A stretch of 64,000 bases of DNA from Streptomyces bikiniensis. Its GTDB lineage: Bacteria > Actinomycetota > Actinomycetes > Streptomycetales > Streptomycetaceae. Location of the stretch: positions 90,877-154,876 of the forward strand of contig JNWL01000018.1 in NCBI GenBank assembly GCA_000716465.1, written 5' to 3'. Under the pieces are notes generated by a model, which had not been told where the DNA came from, did not search any database, and saw nothing but the letters and a program-made list of their open reading frames with translations. The translations under genes were made by a program, and so were the position numbers. Numbering within the stretch: position 1 is the stretch's first letter; every line of letters starts with the position of its first letter. Shown in pieces: positions 8,025 to 17,624 of the stretch.

Positions 8025-8762
8025 ATGGACGTCGAGAGCGACGTGGAGCGCGGACCGCGCTACACCGTCGACGAGCTGGCCGCGCGGGCCGGGGTCACGG
8101 TGCGGACCGTGCGGTTCTACGGGACCCGGGGGCTCCTGCCGCCGCCCGTCATCGGGGCCCGGCGGGTGGGGCACTACGGGCCGGAGCACCTCTCCCGGCT
8201 CGCGCTCATCGAGGAGCTCCAGCGGCAGGGCATGACGCTCGCCGCGATCGAACGGTACCTGGAGCAGCTGCCGCCCGACCTCAGCGCGCGGGACCTGGCG
8301 GTCCACCGGGCCCTGGTGGCCTCCTGGGCGCCCGAGTCCGCCGAGTCGATCACCCTGCGGGACCTGGAGCGGCGGGCCGGGCGGGCGCTGACCGGGCGGG
8401 ACGTCGACCGGCTCGCCGCGATGGGGGTCCTGGAGCGGACCGACGACGCCGACACGTACCGGCTCGACGGCTCGCTGCTGCGGCTCGGCGTGGAGATGCT
8501 GGACGTGCCCATCGAGCACGAGACGATCCTGGCCTCCCGGACCGTGCTCCTGGAGCACGCGCGGGCCGCCGCCCAGGAGCTCGCCCGGCTCTTCCGGGAG
8601 GAGGTGTGGAACCCGTACCGGGAGAGCGGCGAGGACCCGGACCACCTGAGAGCGATGAGGTCGCTCTCGGCCCACATGCAGCCGATGGTGATCCAGGCCC
8701 TCGTCACGGCCTTCCAGCGCTCGCTCAGCGAGGAGCTGAGGACGGCGTTCCGCGGTCCGTGA
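8025..8762 (+). CDS. MerR-family transcriptional regulator
   Basis: 245 aa. The N-terminal winged helix-turn-helix is clear: YTVDELAARAGVTVRTVRFYGTRG, then a wing region (ARRVGHYGPEHLSRL) and the linker helix EELQRQGMTLAAIERYLEQ. The C-terminal 150 residues are not a known metal- or drug-binding domain and carry no Cys cluster, so the signal is unknown. It resembles the lipid-metabolism MerR regulators often found beside fatty-acid genes, and it ends 4 bp from the convergent FadB stop codon. The start at 8025 was chosen from the promoter position; in-frame codons upstream at 7953 are probably untranslated. Confidence 0.85.
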   Translation: MDVESDVERGPRYTVDELAARAGVTVRTVRFYGTRGLLPPPVIGARRVGHYGPEHLSRLALIEELQRQGMTLAAIERYLEQLPPDLSARDLAVHRALVASWAPESAESITLRDLERRAGRALTGRDVDRLAAMGVLERTDDADTYRLDGSLLRLGVEMLDVPIEHETILASRTVLLEHARAAAQELARLFREEVWNPYRESGEDPDHLRAMRSLSAHMQPMVIQALVTAFQRSLSEELRTAFRGP

Positions 8763-8766
8763 CCGG

Positions 8767-10941
8767 TCAGGCGTCGGTGAAGACCTCGCCCCGCTCCGCC
8801 TTCTCCACCAGGAGGGCCGGCGGGGCGAAGCGCTCGCCGTACGTCTCCGCCAGCTCGCGGGCGCGGGCCGTGAAGCCGGCGACGCCGCCTTCGTAGCCGT
8901 TGATGTACTGGAGGATGCCGCCGCTCCAGGCCGGGAAGCCGATGCCCATGATGGAGCCGATGTTGGCGTCGGCGACCGAGGTCAGGACGCCCTCCTCCAG
9001 GAGGCGGACGGTGTCGATGGCCTCGGAGAACAGCATCCGCTCCTGCATGTCGCGGAAGGGGATCTCGTACCCCGGCTTGGTGAAGTGCTCGCGCAGGCCG
9101 GTCCAGAGCTTGCCGCGCTTGCCGTTCTCGTCGTACTCGTAGAAGCCGGCGCCGCCGCTGCGGCCGGGGCGCCCGAACTCGTCGACCATGCGGTCGATCA
9201 CGGCCTCGCCCGGGTGGGTCGCCCAGACGCCGCCGGCCTCCTCGATCGCCCGCTTGGTCTCGTTGCGGATCTTGCGCGGCAGGGTCAGGGTCAGCTCGTC
9301 CATCAGGGAGAGGATCTTCGCCGGGTAGCCGGCCTGCGCCGCCGCCTGCTCGACGGAGGCGGGCTCGATGCCCTCGCCGACCATGGCGACGCCCTCGTTG
9401 AGGAACTGGCCGATCACCCGCGAGGTGAAGAAGCCGCGCGAGTCGTTGACGACGATCGGGGTCTTGTTGATCTGCCGGACCAGGTCGAAGGCGCGGGCCA
9501 GGGCCTCGTCGCTCGTCCGCTCGCCCTTGATGATCTCCACGAGCGGCATCTTGTCGACGGGCGAGAAGAAGTGCAGGCCGATGAAGTCGGCCTGGCGCTC
9601 CACGCCCTCGGCGAGGACGGTGATCGGCAGGGTGGAGGTGTTGGAGCAGAGCAGCGCGTCGGGCTCCACGACGGACTGGATCTCCTGGAACACCTTGTGC
9701 TTGAGGGCGGTGTCCTCGAAGACGGCCTCGACGACCGCGTCGCAGCCCGCGAGGTCGGCGACCTCGGCGGTGGGGGTGATGCGGGCGAGGAGGGCGTCGG
9801 CCTTCTCCTGGGTGGTGCGGCCGCGCGAGACGGCCTTGGCGCACAGCTTCTCGGAGTACGCCTTGCCCTTGGCCGCGGACTCGGCGGAGACGTCCTTGAG
9901 GACGACCTCGATGCCGGCGCGGGCGCAGGAGTAGGCGATGCCGGCGCCCATCATGCCGGCGCCGAGGACGGCGACCTTGCGGACCTGGCGGGGCTCGACG
10001 CCCTTGGGGCGGCTGGCGCCGGAGTTGACGGCCTGGAGGTCGAAGAAGAACGCCTGGATCATGTTCTTCGCCGTCTGGCCGGTGACCAGCTCGGTGAAGT
10101 AGCGGGACTCGATGACGGAGGCGGTCTCGAAGTCGACCTGGGAGCCCTCGACGGCGGCGGCCATGATGGCGGCGGGCGCCGGGTAGGGGGCGCCGTTCAG
10201 CTGCTTGCGCAGGTTGGCCGGGAAGGCCGGCAGGTTGGCGGCGAACTTCGGGTGCGCGGGGGTGCCGCCGGGGATCTTGTGGCCGGGCAGGTCCCAGGGC
10301 TGGTGCGACTCGGGGTGGGTGTCGATGAAGGCGACGGCCTTCGCGAGCATCTCCTCGGGGGTGGCCGCCAGCTCGTGCACCAGGCCGTTGTCCAGGGCCC
10401 GCCTGGGGTTGTACTGGGTGCCCTGGAGCAGCACCTTGAGGAGGGCGTCGGTGATGCCCATCAGGCGCACGGTGCGGGTGACGCCGCCGCCGCCCGGCAG
10501 CAGGCCGAGGGTGACCTCGGGCAGGCCGATCTTGGAGCCGGAGGCGTCGAGGGCGATCCGGTGGTGGGAGGCGAGGGCGATCTCGTAGCCGCCGCCGAGC
10601 GCGGCGCCGTTGATCGCGGCCACGACCGGCTTGCCGATGGTCTCGATGCGGCGCAGGGCCTTCTTCATCTCCAGGGCGCCCTCGAAGATGTCCCGGGCGT
10701 GCTCGGGGCCCGCCTGGATCATGTCCTTGAGGTCGCCGCCGGCGAAGAAGGTCTTCTTCGCGGAGGTGTAGACGATGCCCCGGATGGAGTCCTTCTCGGC
10801 CTCCACGCGGTCGGCGATCGCGATGATGGAGGCCCGGAAGGCCTGGTTCATGGTGTTGGCGGACTGGTTCGGGTCGTCCAGGACGAGGGTGACGATCCCG
10901 GTCTCGTCCTGCTCCCAGCGGATGGTGGTGCTCTCGCTCAT
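8767..10941 (-). CDS. fadB: Fatty-acid oxidation multifunctional enzyme FadB/FadJ type (enoyl-CoA hydratase / 3-hydroxyacyl-CoA dehydrogenase)
   Basis: 724 aa. Residues 1-190 form an enoyl-CoA hydratase domain (NGAALGGGYEIALASHH, then EVTLGLLPGGGG). After a linker comes the NAD-binding 3-hydroxyacyl-CoA dehydrogenase domain (VAVLGAGMMGAGIAYSCA near residue 330, FIGLHFFSPVDKMPLVEII) and paired C-terminal HADH domains. It performs two consecutive steps of beta-oxidation in the cytoplasm, hydrating trans-2-enoyl-CoA and oxidising 3-hydroxyacyl-CoA. It is the last gene of a likely four-gene operon, 40 bp after the thiolase stop. GGAGAAG lies 8 nt before the ATG. Confidence 0.95.
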   Translation of the reverse strand: MSESTTIRWEQDETGIVTLVLDDPNQSANTMNQAFRASIIAIADRVEAEKDSIRGIVYTSAKKTFFAGGDLKDMIQAGPEHARDIFEGALEMKKALRRIETIGKPVVAAINGAALGGGYEIALASHHRIALDASGSKIGLPEVTLGLLPGGGGVTRTVRLMGITDALLKVLLQGTQYNPRRALDNGLVHELAATPEEMLAKAVAFIDTHPESHQPWDLPGHKIPGGTPAHPKFAANLPAFPANLRKQLNGAPYPAPAAIMAAAVEGSQVDFETASVIESRYFTELVTGQTAKNMIQAFFFDLQAVNSGASRPKGVEPRQVRKVAVLGAGMMGAGIAYSCARAGIEVVLKDVSAESAAKGKAYSEKLCAKAVSRGRTTQEKADALLARITPTAEVADLAGCDAVVEAVFEDTALKHKVFQEIQSVVEPDALLCSNTSTLPITVLAEGVERQADFIGLHFFSPVDKMPLVEIIKGERTSDEALARAFDLVRQINKTPIVVNDSRGFFTSRVIGQFLNEGVAMVGEGIEPASVEQAAAQAGYPAKILSLMDELTLTLPRKIRNETKRAIEEAGGVWATHPGEAVIDRMVDEFGRPGRSGGAGFYEYDENGKRGKLWTGLREHFTKPGYEIPFRDMQERMLFSEAIDTVRLLEEGVLTSVADANIGSIMGIGFPAWSGGILQYINGYEGGVAGFTARARELAETYGERFAPPALLVEKAERGEVFTDA

Positions 10942-10981
10942 GACTGATGCTTCTCCGTAAGAAGGGGTTCGGACGGGACGG

Positions 10982-12196
<1,215 letters not shown>

Positions 12197-12256
12197 GGGA
12201 AGCCTTTCGCGATGAGGGTGGGAGGGGTTGCGCCGGGGGTGTCGCGGGGGCGGAGG

Positions 12257-13399
12257 TCAGCCGAGGAGGGAACGGCCGATGATCTCCTTCATGATCTCGG
12301 TGGTGCCGCCGTAGATGGTCTGGATGCGGCCGTCGGTGTAGGCCCTGGCGACCGGGAATTCAGTCATGTAGCCGTATCCGCCGTGCAGTTGCAGGCAGCG
12401 GTCGGCGACCTTCTTCTGGAGTTCGGTCGCCCACCACTTGGCCATCGAGGCGTCCACGGCGTCCAGCGCGCCGTTCGCGTGCTCCTCGATGCAGCGGTCC
12501 AGGAAGGCCCGGGTGACGGCGCACTCGGTGGCCATCTCCGCGATCTCGAAGCGGACGTGCTGGAGCCGGGAGAGCGGGCGGCCGAAGGCCTCGCGCTCCT
12601 TGACGTAGGTGGTGGTGATCTCCAGGAGGTGTTCGGCGGCGGCAATGCCGGCGACGGCGATGGCCATCCGCTCCTGGGCGAGGTTGGTCATCAGGTGGAT
12701 GAAGGCGCCGTTGAGCTCGCCGAGCAGGTTCTCCTTGGGGACGCGGACGTCGTGGAAGAACAGCTCCGCGGTGTCCTGGGACTTCTGGCCGATCTTGTCG
12801 AGGTTGCGGCCGCGCTCGAAGCCCTCCGCGCCCCGCTCCACGACGAGGAGGGAGAGGCCGTGGGCGCCGCCCTCGGGGGTGGTGCGGGCGACGACGACGA
12901 CCAGGTCGGCCAGGATGCCGTTGGAGATGAAGGTCTTGGAGCCGTTGAGGACCCAGTGGTCGCCGCGGTCCTCGGCGGTGGTGCGGATGCCCTGGAGGTC
13001 GGAGCCCGCGCCCGGCTCGGTCATGGCGATGGCGGTGATGGTCTCGCCGGAGCAGAAGCCGGGCAGCCAGCGCCGCTTCTGCTCGTCGGTGGCGAGGGAG
13101 GTGAGGTACGGGCCGATGATGTCGTTGTGCAGGCCGAGGGCGAGGCCGGGGGTGCCGGCCCGGGTGAACTCCTCGGCGAGGACGGCTCCGTAGCGGAAGT
13201 CGGGGTTGCCGCCGCCCCCGTACTCCTCGTCCACGGCGATGCCGAGCAGGCCCTGCCGCCCGGCGGCGAGCCAGGCCTCGCGGGAGACGATGCCGTCCTT
13301 CTCCCACTGCTCGTAGTGGGGCAGCACCTCCTTCTCCAGGAAGGTGCGCACGACCGCCCGGAAGGCTTCGTGGTCCTCGGTGTAGATGCGGCGCTTCAT
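12257..13399 (-). CDS. Acyl-CoA dehydrogenase
   Basis: 380 aa. The FAD and substrate signatures are present: GLLGIAVDEEYGGGG, AIAMTEPGAGSDLQGI, WVLNGSKTFISNG, LQLHGGYGYM and the C-terminal IYGGTTEIMKEIIGRSLL. It introduces the alpha-beta double bond of acyl-CoA and passes electrons to ETF. Chain-length preference cannot be read. Its ATG (13399) overlaps the TGA of the upstream CoA racemase gene as ATGA (13399-13396), so the two are translationally coupled. This pairing suggests a branched or 2-methyl acyl-CoA substrate. Confidence 0.93.
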   Translation of the reverse strand: MKRRIYTEDHEAFRAVVRTFLEKEVLPHYEQWEKDGIVSREAWLAAGRQGLLGIAVDEEYGGGGNPDFRYGAVLAEEFTRAGTPGLALGLHNDIIGPYLTSLATDEQKRRWLPGFCSGETITAIAMTEPGAGSDLQGIRTTAEDRGDHWVLNGSKTFISNGILADLVVVVARTTPEGGAHGLSLLVVERGAEGFERGRNLDKIGQKSQDTAELFFHDVRVPKENLLGELNGAFIHLMTNLAQERMAIAVAGIAAAEHLLEITTTYVKEREAFGRPLSRLQHVRFEIAEMATECAVTRAFLDRCIEEHANGALDAVDASMAKWWATELQKKVADRCLQLHGGYGYMTEFPVARAYTDGRIQTIYGGTTEIMKEIIGRSLLG

Positions 13400-14544
13400 G
13401 CGGAAGTCTCCTGGGGGTGCAGGGAGGGTACGGCCCAGTCGCGGGCGACCTCGGCGGTGTCGGCACCGGGCAGGGCGGGGCCCGTGCGCAGGGTGCCGGG
13501 GGTGGCGGAGAAACGGGGTGCGGGGGCCGGCTGGACCTGCCCGCCGTGCTCGGCGAAGGTGCCGCGGGCGGCGAGGTGGGGGTGGGACGGGGCCTCGTCC
13601 AGGGAGAGGACGGGGGCCACGCAGGCGTCGGACCCGTCGAAGACGTCGGTCCACTCCTGCCGGGTGCGGCCCAGGAACGCCTTGGCGACGGCCTCGCGCA
13701 GCTCGGGCCAGCGGGCGAGGTCGTAGCGGCCGGCGGCGGCCTCCTCGCCGATCCCGAGGAGGCGGACGAACTCGGCGTAGAACTGCTCCTCCAGGGCGCC
13801 GACCGCCATGTGGCCGCCGTCGGAGGTCGCGTACACCCCGTAGAAGGGGCAGCCGCCGTCGAGCAGGTTGGTGCCGCGCCGGTCCTGCCAGCTCCCGGCG
13901 GCCAGCATGCCCCGGATCATGGTGGTGAGGTGGGCGGTGCCGTCGACGATCGCGGCGTCCACGACCTGGCCCTCGCCGTGGGAGCGGGCGTGCTGGAGGG
14001 CGGCGAGGACGCCGATGACCAGGTAGAGGGAGCCGCCGGCGTAGTCCCCGAGCAGGTTGGCGGGGATCGCCGGCGGTCCTTCGGGGTCCGGGCCGATCAT
14101 GCCGAGGGCGCCGGTGATCGCGATGTAGCCGATGTCGTGCCCGGCGGTCGGGGCGAGCGGTCCGTCCTGGCCCCAGCCGGTCATCCGGCCGTAGACCAGG
14201 CGCGGGTTGCGGGCGAGGCAGGTGTCCGGGCCGACGCCGAGGCGTTCGGCGACGCCGGGCCGGTAGCCCTCGATCAGGACGTCCGCGCGCTCGACCAGGT
14301 CGAGGACGGTGGCGGGGCCGTCGGCCGCCTTGAGGTCCACGAGCACCGAGCGCTTGTTGCGGTTGGTGAGGTCGCGGGCGGGGTCGATGCCGAGGCCGGG
14401 GCCGCCGGGCCGGTCGACCCGTACGACGTCCGCGCCGAGGTCGGCGAGGAGCATGGCGGCGAAGGGGCCGGGGCCGATGCCGGCCAGTTCCACCACGCGG
14501 ACCCCGGTCAGGGGGCCGTTGCGGGCGGTGTGCGTCGTGCTCAT
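13396..14544 (-). CDS. CaiB/BaiF-family enzyme, alpha-methylacyl-CoA racemase type
   Basis: 382 aa. The family III fold is evident: VRVVELAGIGPGPFAAMLLADLGADV, VDRPGG, ERADVLIEGYRPGVAERLGVG. The racemase residues are recognisable: His in GHDIGYIAITGA and Asp in NLLGDYAGGS, matching the His126/Asp156 pair of mycobacterial MCR. It most likely interconverts (2R)- and (2S)-2-methylacyl-CoA so that branched fatty-acid or sterol side chains can enter beta-oxidation. A CoA transferase role is the alternative. It is the first gene of the operon, and its promoter region holds several inverted repeats (14560-14642). Confidence 0.88.
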   Translation of the reverse strand: MSTTHTARNGPLTGVRVVELAGIGPGPFAAMLLADLGADVVRVDRPGGPGLGIDPARDLTNRNKRSVLVDLKAADGPATVLDLVERADVLIEGYRPGVAERLGVGPDTCLARNPRLVYGRMTGWGQDGPLAPTAGHDIGYIAITGALGMIGPDPEGPPAIPANLLGDYAGGSLYLVIGVLAALQHARSHGEGQVVDAAIVDGTAHLTTMIRGMLAAGSWQDRRGTNLLDGGCPFYGVYATSDGGHMAVGALEEQFYAEFVRLLGIGEEAAAGRYDLARWPELREAVAKAFLGRTRQEWTDVFDGSDACVAPVLSLDEAPSHPHLAARGTFAEHGGQVQPAPAPRFSATPGTLRTGPALPGADTAEVARDWAVPSLHPQETSA

Positions 14545-14559
14545 CGAACCCCCGGGAGT

Positions 14560-14582
14560 GTGTGACACCAATGATGTAACAC
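14560..14582. promoter_or_regulatory. 23-bp imperfect palindrome over the racemase transcription start (candidate operator)
   Basis: The 11-bp half-sites (GTGTGACACCA and the complementary half) match at 9 of 11 positions. It lies just downstream of the predicted -10 box of the racemase operon, a normal place for a repressor site. The binding protein is unknown. Confidence 0.45.
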
Positions 14583-14587
14583 CAGAG

Positions 14588-14616
14588 ATGCTAGGAACGT
14601 GTTCCACTCGGCACAA
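14588..14616 (-). promoter_or_regulatory. Candidate promoter of the acyl-CoA degradation operon
   Basis: On the minus strand TTGTGC (14616-14611) and TAGCAT (14593-14588) are 17 bp apart. A KstR-like inverted repeat fills the spacer. Confidence 0.5.
14593..14606. promoter_or_regulatory. KstR-like inverted repeat in the promoter spacer
   Basis: Minus strand TGGAACACGTTCCT fits TnnAACAnGTTnTA at 8 of its 10 fixed positions and has the same AAC-N2-GTT spacing. KstR is the TetR-family repressor of cholesterol catabolism in mycobacteria and rhodococci. The match was made by eye and the regulator here may be another TetR protein. Confidence 0.4.
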
Positions 14617-14628
14617 GCCCCCCGGCCG

Positions 14629-14642
14629 AGCAAGCGCTTGGA
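14629..14642. promoter_or_regulatory. KstR2-like motif (CAAGCGCTTG palindrome)
   Basis: AGCAAGCGCTTGGA matches AnCAAGnnCTTGnT at 9 of 10 fixed positions, around a perfect 10-bp palindrome (14631-14640). KstR2 binds acyl-CoA thioesters of steroid ring remnants; related TetR repressors of acyl-CoA genes use similar sites. Confidence 0.4.
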
Positions 14643-14758
14643 AAATTCGGAGGGACCCCTTCGCCCGAGGGCTCGGGAGATCCGGAGGGGGTCTTCCGCT
14701 ATCCTCCGCCGACGACGACCGCGCACGGCGGCGCGGTCCGGCCGAAGCGAGGGGCTGC

Positions 14759-15982
14759 ATGGACATAGGGGCGGACGTGGCGGACGAGGCCGGGGCGGAC
14801 CCGGAGCGCGGGGGCAGGCCGTACGACGTGGTCCTCTTCGGGGCCACCGGGTTCGTGGGCGAGCTGACCGCGGAGTACCTGGCCGGGCACGCCCCCGCCG
14901 GGTGCCGCTGGGCGCTCGCGGGGCGCAGCCTCGGCAGACTGGAGGCGCTGCGGGACCGGCTGGCCTCGGGCCGGCCGCACCTGGCCGGCCTCCCGCTGGT
15001 CGTGGCGGACTCCGCCGACCCGGACTCGCTGCGCGAACTGGCCGCGTCCGCGCGGGTGGTGGCGACGACGGTCGGGCCCTACGTCTGGTACGGCGAGGGG
15101 CTCGTCGCCGCCTGCGCGGAGGCCGGCACGGACTATCTGGACCTGACGGGCGAGGCCGAGTTCGTGGACCTCGTGTACGTACGGCACGACGCGCGCGCCC
15201 GGGAGACCGGCGCCCGGATCGTGCACGCCTGCGGCTTCGACTCGATCCCGCACGACCTGGGCGTGCACTTCACCGTGGGGCAGCTCCCGGAGGGCGTGCC
15301 GCTGCGGGTGGACGGTTTCGTACGGGCCGGGGCCGCGTTCTCCGGCGGCACCTTCGCCTCCGCGCTGACCGCGCTCGGCCGGGGCCGGGAGGTCCTGCGG
15401 GCCGCGCGCGAACGACGCCTGCACGAGCCCCGGTTGGTGGGCCGCCGGTCGCGGGCCCCGCTCGGCGGTCCCCGGTTCAGCCGGGAGACGGGCACGTGGG
15501 CGCTGCCGCTGCCGACGCTCGACCCGCAGGTCGTGGCGCGCTCGGCGGCGGCCCTCGACCGGTACGGACCGGACTTCCGCTACCGGCACTACGCCTCCGT
15601 GAAGACGCTCCCGATGGCGCTCGGCGGCGCCGCCGCCGTCGGCGCGGGCGTGGCGGCGGCCCAACTCCCGCCCGTACGCGGCTGGCTGATGGAGCGTTAC
15701 AGCGCCGGGGAGGGCCCGTCGGCCGAGCGGCGCGCCCGCAGCTGGTTCTCCGTGCGGTTCGTGGGCGAGGGCGGCGGGCGGCGGGTCTTCACCGAGGTGT
15801 CGGGCGGTGACCCGGGCTACGACGAGACGGCCAAGATGCTCGCCGAGTCTGCCCTCTGCCTCGCCTTCGACCCGCTGCCGAAGACCGCCGGGCAGGTGAC
15901 GACGGCGGTCGCGATGGGTGACGCCCTCACCGCCCGCCTGCGCGAGGCGGGCATCCGCTTCCGGGTGGCGCACCGGGGGTAG
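14759..15982 (+). CDS. Saccharopine dehydrogenase-like / trans-acting enoyl reductase family protein
   Basis: 407 aa. It opens with a Rossmann motif (YDVVLFGATGFVGELTAEYLA), then WALAGRSLGRLEALRDRL and VATTVGPYVWYGEGLVAAC, followed by the family block GTDYLDLTGEAEF and HACGFDSIPHDLGV. The same layout occurs in the mycobacterial trans-acting enoyl reductase Rv2953 and its many paralogues, which reduce lipid precursors. One hydrophobic segment (about residues 284-302) may touch the membrane. It is divergent from the acyl-CoA degradation operon across a 214-bp region with several operator-like repeats, so shared control is likely. AGGGG precedes the ATG. Confidence 0.82.
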   Translation: MDIGADVADEAGADPERGGRPYDVVLFGATGFVGELTAEYLAGHAPAGCRWALAGRSLGRLEALRDRLASGRPHLAGLPLVVADSADPDSLRELAASARVVATTVGPYVWYGEGLVAACAEAGTDYLDLTGEAEFVDLVYVRHDARARETGARIVHACGFDSIPHDLGVHFTVGQLPEGVPLRVDGFVRAGAAFSGGTFASALTALGRGREVLRAARERRLHEPRLVGRRSRAPLGGPRFSRETGTWALPLPTLDPQVVARSAAALDRYGPDFRYRHYASVKTLPMALGGAAAVGAGVAAAQLPPVRGWLMERYSAGEGPSAERRARSWFSVRFVGEGGGRRVFTEVSGGDPGYDETAKMLAESALCLAFDPLPKTAGQVTTAVAMGDALTARLREAGIRFRVAHRG

Positions 15983-16007
15983 GGCCCGGATCGGGGCCGT
16001 GCGGTCC

Positions 16008-16379
16008 TCAGGGCCGTACGAGGCGGAAGGGATGGCCGGCCGGGTCCGCGTAGACGCGTCGGGCCGGGTCGCCTCCCCCGTCGTCCAGCGGTACGGCTCC
16101 GAGGGCGAGGACGGCCTCGTCGGCGGCGGCCAGGTCGTCGACCCGCACGTCGAAGTGGAACTGCTGCTCGGGCGCGCCCCAGGCGGGCGACCGGTGGCCG
16201 GGGACGCTCTGGAAGGCGAGGACCGGGCCGCAGTCGCCGCGCAGCACGACGCAGCCCTCGCCGGCGGTCCACCGGGGGTCGGGCGCGTCGACCACACCGC
16301 CAACCAACCGCTGGTAGAACAGGGCGAGTTCGTACGCGTCGGGGCAGTCGAGGACGACGCACCGCAGCCGCCCGATCAT
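16008..16379 (-). CDS. VOC-family (glyoxalase/bleomycin-resistance fold) protein
   Basis: 123 aa. The paired beta-alpha-beta-beta-beta modules are readable: IGRLRCVVLDCPDAYELALFYQRL at the start, LAFQSVPGHRSP in the middle, QQFHFDVRVDDLAAADEAVLALGA, and the closing VYADPAGHPFRLVRP. Members bind metal and catalyse varied reactions or sequester drugs; substrate cannot be inferred. The ATG at 16379 gives a product of normal length, although the frame stays open upstream. Confidence 0.78.
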   Translation of the reverse strand: MIGRLRCVVLDCPDAYELALFYQRLVGGVVDAPDPRWTAGEGCVVLRGDCGPVLAFQSVPGHRSPAWGAPEQQFHFDVRVDDLAAADEAVLALGAVPLDDGGGDPARRVYADPAGHPFRLVRP

Positions 16380-16507
16380 GCGCGGCCCCCGGTGGCGGCG
16401 GGGGTCGGGTTCGGGTCGCGCCGGGCGGAACGCGGCGGAACGGAGAGGGGAGGCGTCATGCCTCCACTCTGCCGGGCGGTCCCGGGAACCGGTATCCGTA
16501 CGCGTAC

Positions 16508-17233
16508 TCAGAGGGAGTCGGGCGTTCCGGAAGGACTCGGGCGGTCCCCGAGCGCCTCCGCGAGGGCGCGGCGGCAGAGGGAGTCGGCGCGGCGGGTGGT
16601 CTCCGGGAGGCGGTAGCGCGGGGTGAGGTGGAGGGTGTGGGCGCAGGCGCCCGCGAGGGAGACCCGGTGTCCGACGGAGACGAAGACCGGCTTGACCCCG
16701 GCCCGGGTGCGGACCGCCCGGCCCACCTCCTCCCCGCACGCGAGCAGCGGGGACGTGTCGCCGCGCGCGGGCCCCGGCTCCTCGTACGCGAAGGCGAAGG
16801 GGTTCTTGGCGACGCCGACGGACGGGCGCCCGGTGAGCACGCCGAGGTGGCAGGCGAGGCCGAAGCGGCGGGGGTGGGCGAGGCCGTAGCCGTCGCAGAC
16901 CAGGAGGCCGGGGTCGGCGGTCAGGGCGCCGAGCGCGGCGAGCACGGTCGGGATCTCCCGGAAGGCGAGCAGGCCGGGGACGTACGGGAAGGAGACCCGG
17001 CCGACCGCCGTCGCCTCCTCCACCACCTCCAGGGTCCGCGCGTCGAGCACGACGGCCGCGGCGGCGACGAGATCCCGCTCGTCGTCGTAGGCCACGTCGA
17101 GCCCCGTGACGTGCCCCTCGCCGACCACCGGCCCCTCCTCGTCCCGTACCAGCCGCTCCCTCAGTTCCCGCTGGACGGCGAGGGCGGCGGCCTCGTCGGC
17201 GGGCCAGCCCGCCGGAATCTCGATGATCGTCAT
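16508..17233 (-). CDS. nfi: Endonuclease V (deoxyinosine 3'-endonuclease)
   Basis: 241 aa. Metal-binding and inosine-recognition motifs are present: GLDVAYD (first Asp), VVLDARTLEVVEEA, SFPYVPGLLAFREIP (the PYIPGxLxFRE motif), LLVCDGYGLAHPRRFGLACHLGV (second Asp) and SVGVAKNPF. The enzyme nicks DNA or RNA near deaminated purines. The ATG at 17233 begins right before the typical MTIIEIPAGWP. It is divergent from the YciI gene with 91 bp between. Confidence 0.92.
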   Translation of the reverse strand: MTIIEIPAGWPADEAAALAVQRELRERLVRDEEGPVVGEGHVTGLDVAYDDERDLVAAAAVVLDARTLEVVEEATAVGRVSFPYVPGLLAFREIPTVLAALGALTADPGLLVCDGYGLAHPRRFGLACHLGVLTGRPSVGVAKNPFAFAYEEPGPARGDTSPLLACGEEVGRAVRTRAGVKPVFVSVGHRVSLAGACAHTLHLTPRYRLPETTRRADSLCRRALAEALGDRPSPSGTPDSL

Positions 17234-17324
17234 GATGCGGGCCAGCCTACGGCCGACCGGGCCTCCGTTCCGAGGGGCGGAACGGAGGCCCGGGGCCGGG
17301 GAGGCGGCCGGTAGCCTGGCGATC

Positions 17325-17624
17325 ATGTTCGTACTGGAATTGACCTACACCGCCCCCGTCGAGCGGGTGGACGCCCTGCTCGACGCGCACGTCGAGTGGC
17401 TCGACGCGCAGTACGCCGCCGGCGTGTTCCTCGCGTCCGGCCGGAAGAACCCCCGGGACGGCGGGGTGATCCTGGCCGCCGGGGTCGACCGCGCGGAGAT
17501 CGAGCGGATCGCGGCGGCCGACCCGTTCAGCGCCGAGGGCGTGTGCGCGTACCGGATCACGGAGTTCTACGCGACCAAGACGGTCGACGGGATCGCGGCG
17601 TACCGGGAGCGGCTGCCCTCCTAG
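17325..17624 (+). CDS. YciI-family protein
   Basis: 99 aa, a complete YciI domain: FVLELTYTAPVERVDALLDAHVEWLDAQYAAG, the conserved His and Asp pair in AHVEWLD, FLASGRKNPRDGGVILA and DPFSAEGVCAYRITEFYATK. These small dimeric proteins resemble muconolactone isomerase and may act as monooxygenase-like or dehalogenase-like enzymes; the role is unknown. TAGCCT (17312-17317) stands 7 nt before the ATG without a Shine-Dalgarno, so a leaderless transcript is likely. Confidence 0.85.
   Translation: MFVLELTYTAPVERVDALLDAHVEWLDAQYAAGVFLASGRKNPRDGGVILAAGVDRAEIERIAAADPFSAEGVCAYRITEFYATKTVDGIAAYRERLPS

Noticed and set aside
9085..10947. 620-codon open frame antisense to fadB
   Set aside because: Low-complexity Gly/Val/Asp/Leu composition with no domain; mirrors the codon bias of fadB.
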